Positions 58,610-64,000 of a stretch of 64,000 bases of DNA are shown here, one piece after another. Where the stretch lies: the NCBI GenBank assembly GCA_005406025.1, contig BGZK01001250.1, forward strand, positions 118,331 to 182,330, read 5' to 3'. This stretch comes from Eumeta japonica. Lineage: Eukaryota; Arthropoda; Insecta; Lepidoptera; Psychidae. The notes beneath the pieces are model-generated. The model was not told the DNA's origin. It saw nothing but the letters and a program-made list of their open reading frames with translations, and did no database searches. Both the position numbers and the translations under genes were made by a program. Position 1 is the stretch's first letter; every line of letters begins with the position of its first letter.

Positions 58610-59180
58610 AGAAACTACATTCATAACTCTAATTTATAATTATTATGTGCGACGTAGCGTTTAGAATATTGCAGTCCTGTATGAAATCGTAGCATTGTCG
58701 CAAATTGCAATCGATTGCATTTTGCTACATTTTTCGTCCCTTTTGCAAGCATTCCCTGCAAAGCATACTTATGTGTACAATGTATTACTATATGTATGTA
58801 ATGTATATCTATAATATATAGAAGTTTCACATCGAAAACCTTAGTAATATATAAATATCTAATCATTTGTTTAATAGTATAAGTGATTAAATAATTAAGT
58901 GGTGCCTTTCACAATAGGGAATATGCATGATTTTTTTTATGATTTAAATTAATCATTTACGTCTTTATAACGTAGAAAAAAATAAAAATAGGCTTTAATT
59001 TAATTAAATTATTTTTCAAAGTAAAATTTAATACACTGAATAAGTTTGAGCCGTTCAAACGCCATCATTTAGCTTGGTGTTGATTTAGCGCGCGCTTTGA
59101 AGACGTCATTTTACGTGTCCCATATTTGGTTATTCTACGCATTTCAATTACGTCATAAATATTTTCAGTTTTAATTGCAA
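58610..59180. other. No gene seen
   Basis: AT-rich with an 81-codon minus ORF (58621-58866) that shows no known motif. Confidence 0.4.
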
Positions 59181-59188
59181 TATAAATC

Positions 59189-59880
59189 ATGGCAGAAGAT
59201 AAAAAACCTTCTTACAACTATTTTATGGTACAGAAGTGCAAAAATACTATTAGAAATATACCCGATAAAGTGTTTTTTCGTATTCCAAGCGAAAAGAAAG
59301 TACGAAAATAATGGTATAAGATGATAAGAAAGGATAACGTATCTTCATTATTGAGTTTATATTGTTGTGAAGATCATTTTAACGTAAGTATTTATATGCA
59401 GCTTATGATGAATTAGTCAGAAGTAAGTTTTGCATTAGCTATTAATCATTAATCAACAATCAAAACTAACCTAAGCTAATTGTAAACTTACAGTTCAACA
59501 AAGTTCAGTAAAACTTTCTATAAAACCTTTTTTATTCCTATGGCTATGGTTATACGAACTTATGATAATTAGTGATTTATTTCTTATAACACAATGAAAC
59601 AGCAAAGAGAAAAATGTAGTCTACGGTTAAAGAATGGAGTCGTGCCTCATATATTTTTGTGTCAAATATGCCACGACCAGTTGAAAGAACGGGTACAACT
59701 AAAAGGCAAAGAATATCACTCGTAAATGAAGCCCTTTCAGAGTTTACTTTCAAAAGTAGTAATGTTTTAGAAGTTGTTAAGCCTCCATAAAGAAGTGATT
59801 AGAAAGCAAGTCCTAGTACTTGTTATACAAATGTCTGTGATTTTAATCAAGCTGGACCCAGTACTTCCGGTATATCATAG
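59189..59880 (+). pseudogene. THAP-domain gene relic, two exons
   Basis: Exon 1 (59189-59383) reads MAEDKKPSYNYFMVQKC, then DKVFFRIPSEKKVRK, a TAA stop at about 59308, WYKMIRKDN and finally CCEDHFN before a GTAAGT donor. This is the THAP zinc-finger layout (F-P-x-D/K region, Trp, C-E-D-H-F), with the stop and probable loss of an N-terminal zinc cysteine. After about 230 bp, 59600-59720 reads LRLKNGVVPHIFLCQ, the segment that follows CEDHF in THAP proteins (KxGAVPxIF), followed by stops. THAP domains occur in host genes and in P-element-type transposases; which one is not decided. Confidence 0.65.
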
Positions 59881-60364
59881 ATGCATCTATTTCCGGTAGA
59901 TTGTGCTTTGACAAAACCAGTTTCAGTCGTCGTCCTACATTCACTAGAAATATAGATTCAATTCAAATAATACAGTATGAATATCGACGCCGATAAATAC
60001 AATGTTGTATCGTCTGACGTAAGGTTTCGTTTCGACTAGGTAATAATGACACATTTTGTAAGTCTGAATTTACCTCCCATATTTTTCACTTTTTAAACAA
60101 TATTTTATAGGTTTAAATAATAAACAAATAAAAAAAAATTCCTTTTAATTATAATGTGACGATAATAATGAATCGAAAAAAAAATTTAAGATAAATTTCA
60201 AGTTTATGTATGTTCCTTATTGTGATAGGCACCACTTTATAGAGTGACTTCTTTATATTTAAACTTCTGAATAAAAATAAAGAATATTTTTTTCTCTTTA
60301 ATTGTGAAACTATTTTTAATAAAAATGAATTGATTATTTGAAACAAATGTGTAGAAGGATATTG

Positions 60365-60575
60365 CTCCTTTATCAGATAACCTATATCTTCTTAAAATTT
60401 TCGGTGGGCCACTGCTTCATCATCAGATATCCTATTTCTCCCTAAGTCGGAACAGATCGACAACGTACTAGTGACCACGCTGGAGTCACGATTATCCTTG
60501 GGCGGTGATGATCACCAGCAGCACTCTGGTAGCTATTATGCTCTTTTTCGCCTTGCAATTCTATTGACTCCTATG
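60365..60575 (+). repeat. SINE-like fragment
   Basis: ATCAGATATCCTATTTCTCC, ACTAGTGACCACGC, then GGGCGGTGATGATCACCAGC and GCTCTTTTTCGCCT, a worn copy of the family at 35045 and 36245. Confidence 0.5.
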
Positions 60576-60579
60576 TACA

Positions 60580-61960
60580 CTTTTATTATTTGAAACTTAG
60601 CAAACGTATTTTATTCTCATAATAATATTAAAAATAGAAGGAAAAAGTAAAATGAAAGGGACCAGAAAATGAATAATAAAATCATTCAAAGGCTATTAGC
60701 AAAACTCATCGAACTTGAGCTAAGTTGATTCGCGTTTACAAATCTTATTCGCCAGACGTGGTAACCAGGGTCTGATGATGAAGCCGGGAAATAAGTAGTA
60801 GATACTTGTAGTCTTATCTAGTTTTAATATTGGATTTGTTTTGTTGAGTCCCATTCTTTACAGGTGCTGCCAAAGTCGATAATGAACTCAAACGATGAGT
60901 GTTAGGACCACTAAGGTACTATTAAATAGATCGAGGTTTATTTTGATAAGTCGTTTGGCTTATTTTCATGGGTCCTTGTCGCTACTCATTAAGAACATTA
61001 TTCAATAAAAATATAATTTAATACCGCATTCAGGAATAATGCCCTACAAAATGGGCCATCAAATCCAGATTATGGTTTATTTTGGATGTGTTGATAATTT
61101 GTAATATAAAGTGTGTGTTTATGTTTTTATTATTCTCATTATAAATATACAAAACTCCTATTCGAGAACCGGAATTACTAAAACTTTCAGAAGATTTGTG
61201 TTTCTCTGTGTGCACTTCACAGTAAGTTATCTCTGAAAGCTTTAAAGTTACACACCGATCGATAAACTTTAAGACCAAATCTTGGACCGACATCTGTACT
61301 GAAATCAGAATCTAAAAGATTATCCCCTCTGTATGGAAATGGAAATATAGTTATATATATTTATATAGATTTAATAATCTATATGAGGTTTCTTTCATTT
61401 TATAATTTCCGTCATGGAACTTTTCGTGTTGGTTTTTGAAAATAAAACAATTACGACATATGGAAAACGATATATTTACGTGATGTTGATCAAAAATAAG
61501 AAAATCTCGAGTTTCATCTCAATTGTATTTTTAGCTAAATATAGATGGTGCATAAAACTAAAGTAGGATTACAAAAAATACAATTATAATACATATGACA
61601 ATTGAAACGGTGTAATACAACACTAGGGCAATAACTTAGAAGCCAAGATTAGATGGCATCCCCATATCGCGACTTAAACATCACACATTAATCATAAGTA
61701 AATATATAATTTACATTAATTTACACGTTAACAGCACTAAGAAATCCATTACTGTAATGAAGTAATTAACATTTACGTCACTAATTTGTAAAATTATTAG
61801 ATAGTTTATATACGATATAAATATTACCCAATAATAAAAAAGTATTTATCACCGTATCATGAAATCAGAAACAGTCATACCATTAACGTTTTATATACAA
61901 GCCATGAATCCAACTTATACTGTATTTTAGACACATACGTAAAGTAAGTAAACCTCGTGG
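60580..61960. other. GPCR-3 3' flank, no confident gene
   Basis: Mostly AT-rich. A minus ORF at 61293-61030 (87 codons, MSVQDLVLKFIDRCVTLKLS) follows a TTTCAG acceptor-like site and is not low complexity, but I recognise no family. Confidence 0.3.
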
Positions 61961-61973
61961 TTGTGTCCTTTTG

Positions 61974-63035
61974 TTATTCTCTTCGTAAACAGCATTTACA
62001 TTTTTTCCGTACGCTCACGTGCCACAGAGCCTAAAAAATAAAATTTTCACTTAAGAATTTATCATATATAAGCGAGAACAACTCTAAATAAAACACCGAA
62101 TTCCGTATATACTGCGAAATAACCGTTAAATTAGAAATAAAAAAGTGTTTGAGGGTAATGCATCCACAGCTTAGACGTGATAACAGTGACGACATTCATA
62201 AACTTCATTCGATAACATTGCTAAAACAACTATAAAAATTGAGTCCGTTGACAAAGATTTCTTGGAAATATAAATTTAATTAGTTTTTTACTGATGCAGC
62301 AGGTGAGGAAGGCACTATTTTGTTAATTAAAAAAACGAGAACTACGGGCATAAACTCGAGACAAAATTCCCTAACCGTTGAAAATGAACACGTTCGCAGT
62401 TAAAATTAAATAATTTCTATTGGCAGTTAGATCTACTTTTAAAACCACTGGTATTTATTAAAAGTTACTCATAAACGAACCTTCAACGCGGCACGAAATT
62501 TGGTCGACATAAGACTAAACAGGATAGGGTTGATGGCAGCACTAATCCAGCCGTTGACTATTGTCAGGTCGTACAACAAAATCCAGTACTGAAATCATGA
62601 TTATAATTAATAGAATTAACTTATTATGTCTGTGAATGATATTTGTACATTTGTAGAATATATGTACAAGGACAATAATTGGAATGGGTTCCATAGGACA
62701 CCAAATATAGATATTTAATGAAAATTCAGTTTTCCTAAACAAGACACATAAATTTTCAATTAATTATATATTGACGGGAAGTGAATTACAAAATTAAATT
62801 TTCGTTAAGAATTTTTTTTCAACGTATATACGAAAATAAACTTATATTTGTCTATAGTTTGATTGACGTTACGAATTTAAATCAAAAATGTTATAAATAA
62901 AACATTATAAAGTAAGCTTAAATTTATTACTAACGTTTTCCAGCTTCATTAACTGTTTCCAGTCAAACGCGAAGATGAGCATCCGTAGCATGAAAAATGG
63001 GATCCAACAAACAACGAAGGAAAGCGTTATCGCTA
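61974..63035 (-). CDS. Class A peptide GPCR (GPCR-3), last three exons only
   Basis: Third member of the receptor trio, cut by the right edge. Visible exons: 62935-63035 (TM6; VAITLSFVVCWIPFF), 62481-62588 (TM7; NGWISAAINPILF) and 61974-62030 (tail, stop TAA). The first two have exactly the same lengths (101, 108) and phases as in GPCR-1 and GPCR-2; the tail exon is shorter (18 residues) and contains the cluster CKCC, possible palmitoylation sites. Donors are GTTAGT and GTTCGT. The first exon, which should encode the N-terminus to TM5, does not occur between 63036 and 64000, so it should lie beyond the window. A SINE-like repeat sits just upstream (63105-63335). No disabling change in the visible part. 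Confidence 0.8.
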
Positions 63036-63104
63036 CTAGAAACAAAAAGCAGACCGTCACTTAAATATTGAGCAATTGGCTACAAACTATCATCAAAATG
63101 ACTG

Positions 63105-63335
63105 CCTCATCGGTAGTCGGTAGTGACCCTGCTGCGCGGGAGGCAGATTTAATTTCCGCATAAAGCAAACATTTAGTTATTAAAAAAAAATATTTATTCT
63201 GAGTGTGGGTATTTTTATATATTATTTACCAAAAAATGTATATACATGTTGTATCAACTATCTAATACCTATAGTACAAGATTCAATGCTTAATTTGGCT
63301 TCAGAGGGTGCTGTGTATGTCCTAAGATATTAGTA
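63105..63335 (+). repeat. tRNA-type lepidopteran SINE
   Basis: CTGCCTCATCGGTAGTCGGT and AGTGACCCTGCTGCGCGGGA form the worn tRNA-like head; later TGAGTGTGGGTATTTTTATA, ATCTAATACCTATAGTACAA, GCTTAATTTGGCTTCAG and GTATGTCCTAAGATATTA give the body of a common moth SINE. Sits in the GPCR-3 intron upstream of its TM6 exon. Confidence 0.65.
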
Positions 63336-63339
63336 TTAT

Positions 63340-64000
63340 TAATTGAAACTAGTCAGTATTTCAACTAAAGTATTAAGATTACCAGTAGCAACAGGGCAAC
63401 AGTTACTCAGACAGGCGAAATATGATACTAGTATAAAAGCAACGAGAAGAGAGATCTATAAGCAAGTATAATTATAAAAGTGGAAAAACCTTGCTCAACC
63501 AAATTTATATAATGTAATGTACGGACTTAAAATTTTATCAACTCATTTTATTTAATTAAAGTTGTCTTTCTGCGAAGTAAAAAATGCAAAAATAAAAGGA
63601 AATGAAATTAACGAGAAATACTAGAGAATAATAATTGTTTAACTGTATATATTTTCGATAATGCATTATTTATATAAAACGGTTACTGTTATAGAATCTG
63701 ACCGATCAAGCATATTTGCTACAGCGTTTTAGTATGCAAAATAGTTATTAAAATATTTTAATTGAATATGTAAATAAAAATTATTTCAATATGTCACTGC
63801 ATTTTTAAATAAAGAGTAGCAAGTAAGTTTTTAAAAGCAACTAAAATGTAAACGGCACCAGAGTAATACACAACAACAATGTAATACATAACACAAACTT
63901 TTTTTAAATTCATTAATAATAAAAAAGTGTTTATTATTGTTATTGTTTGATTCTTAATTTTCTCCATACATATTTTTTTACACTGATTTATGATTCATAA
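63340..64000. other. GPCR-3 intron (presumed), no exon seen
   Basis: AT-rich; searched for the receptor first exon (ERY, CWxP-preceding segments) on the minus strand without success. Confidence 0.45.

Overview
The window reads as AT-rich nuclear DNA of an insect, most likely a moth or butterfly. Genes are small multi-exon chemoreceptor and peptide-receptor genes with GT-AG introns. The intervening sequence is crowded with decayed transposons of kinds common in Lepidoptera: jockey-like, R1-like, BEL/Pao and Ty3/gypsy retroelements, two mariners, a Helitron tail, tRNA-type and other SINE-like repeats. There is no rRNA, no convincing tRNA gene, no CRISPR and no bacterial-style operon.

Left and middle (about 1-39,200): three insect gustatory receptor (GR) paralogs with one shared four-exon architecture (about 717 + 78 + 148 + 180 nt; phases 0, 0, 1). 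GR-C is on the minus strand (6181 to 4172, last exon not visible, one-base frameshift in a T7 run). GR-A (20367-28561) and GR-B (33208-39133) are on the plus strand; both look intact, 373 aa each, and end in the GR signature TYxxxxxQF. GR-C and GR-A are head-to-head. All three carry a related block of about 90 bp some 80-200 bp before the ATG, which I take as a shared promoter-proximal control element.

Right (about 41,000-64,000): three paralogous rhodopsin-class (class A) peptide GPCRs, by eye nearest the neuromedin-U/CAPA/pyrokinin/ETH receptor group, again with one shared four-exon architecture (about 727-736 + 101 + 108 + 57-84 nt; phases 1, 0, 0). GPCR-1 (41034-46540, plus) looks intact. 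GPCR-2 (52902-49665, minus) has a 2-nt frameshift in extracellular loop 2. GPCR-3 (minus) shows only its last three exons (63035-61974); its first exon should lie right of the window. GPCR-1 and GPCR-2 are tail-to-tail.

Most small ORFs in the window are chance or shadow frames; the real exons were found by splice sites and by aligning the paralogs to each other. Intron size differences between paralogs are largely explained by insertions: a jockey-like LINE in GR-A intron 3, SINEs in GR-B intron 2, a Helitron tail and foldback sequence in GPCR-1 intron 2. I see no novel multi-gene system. The items most worth a second look are the shared GR upstream block, the near-identical GC-rich GR exon 3 (possible gene conversion), the NPxxF and GTTAGT features common to the GPCR trio, the two isolated frameshifts, an unassigned noncoding repeat family present three times, and several long perfect hairpins.
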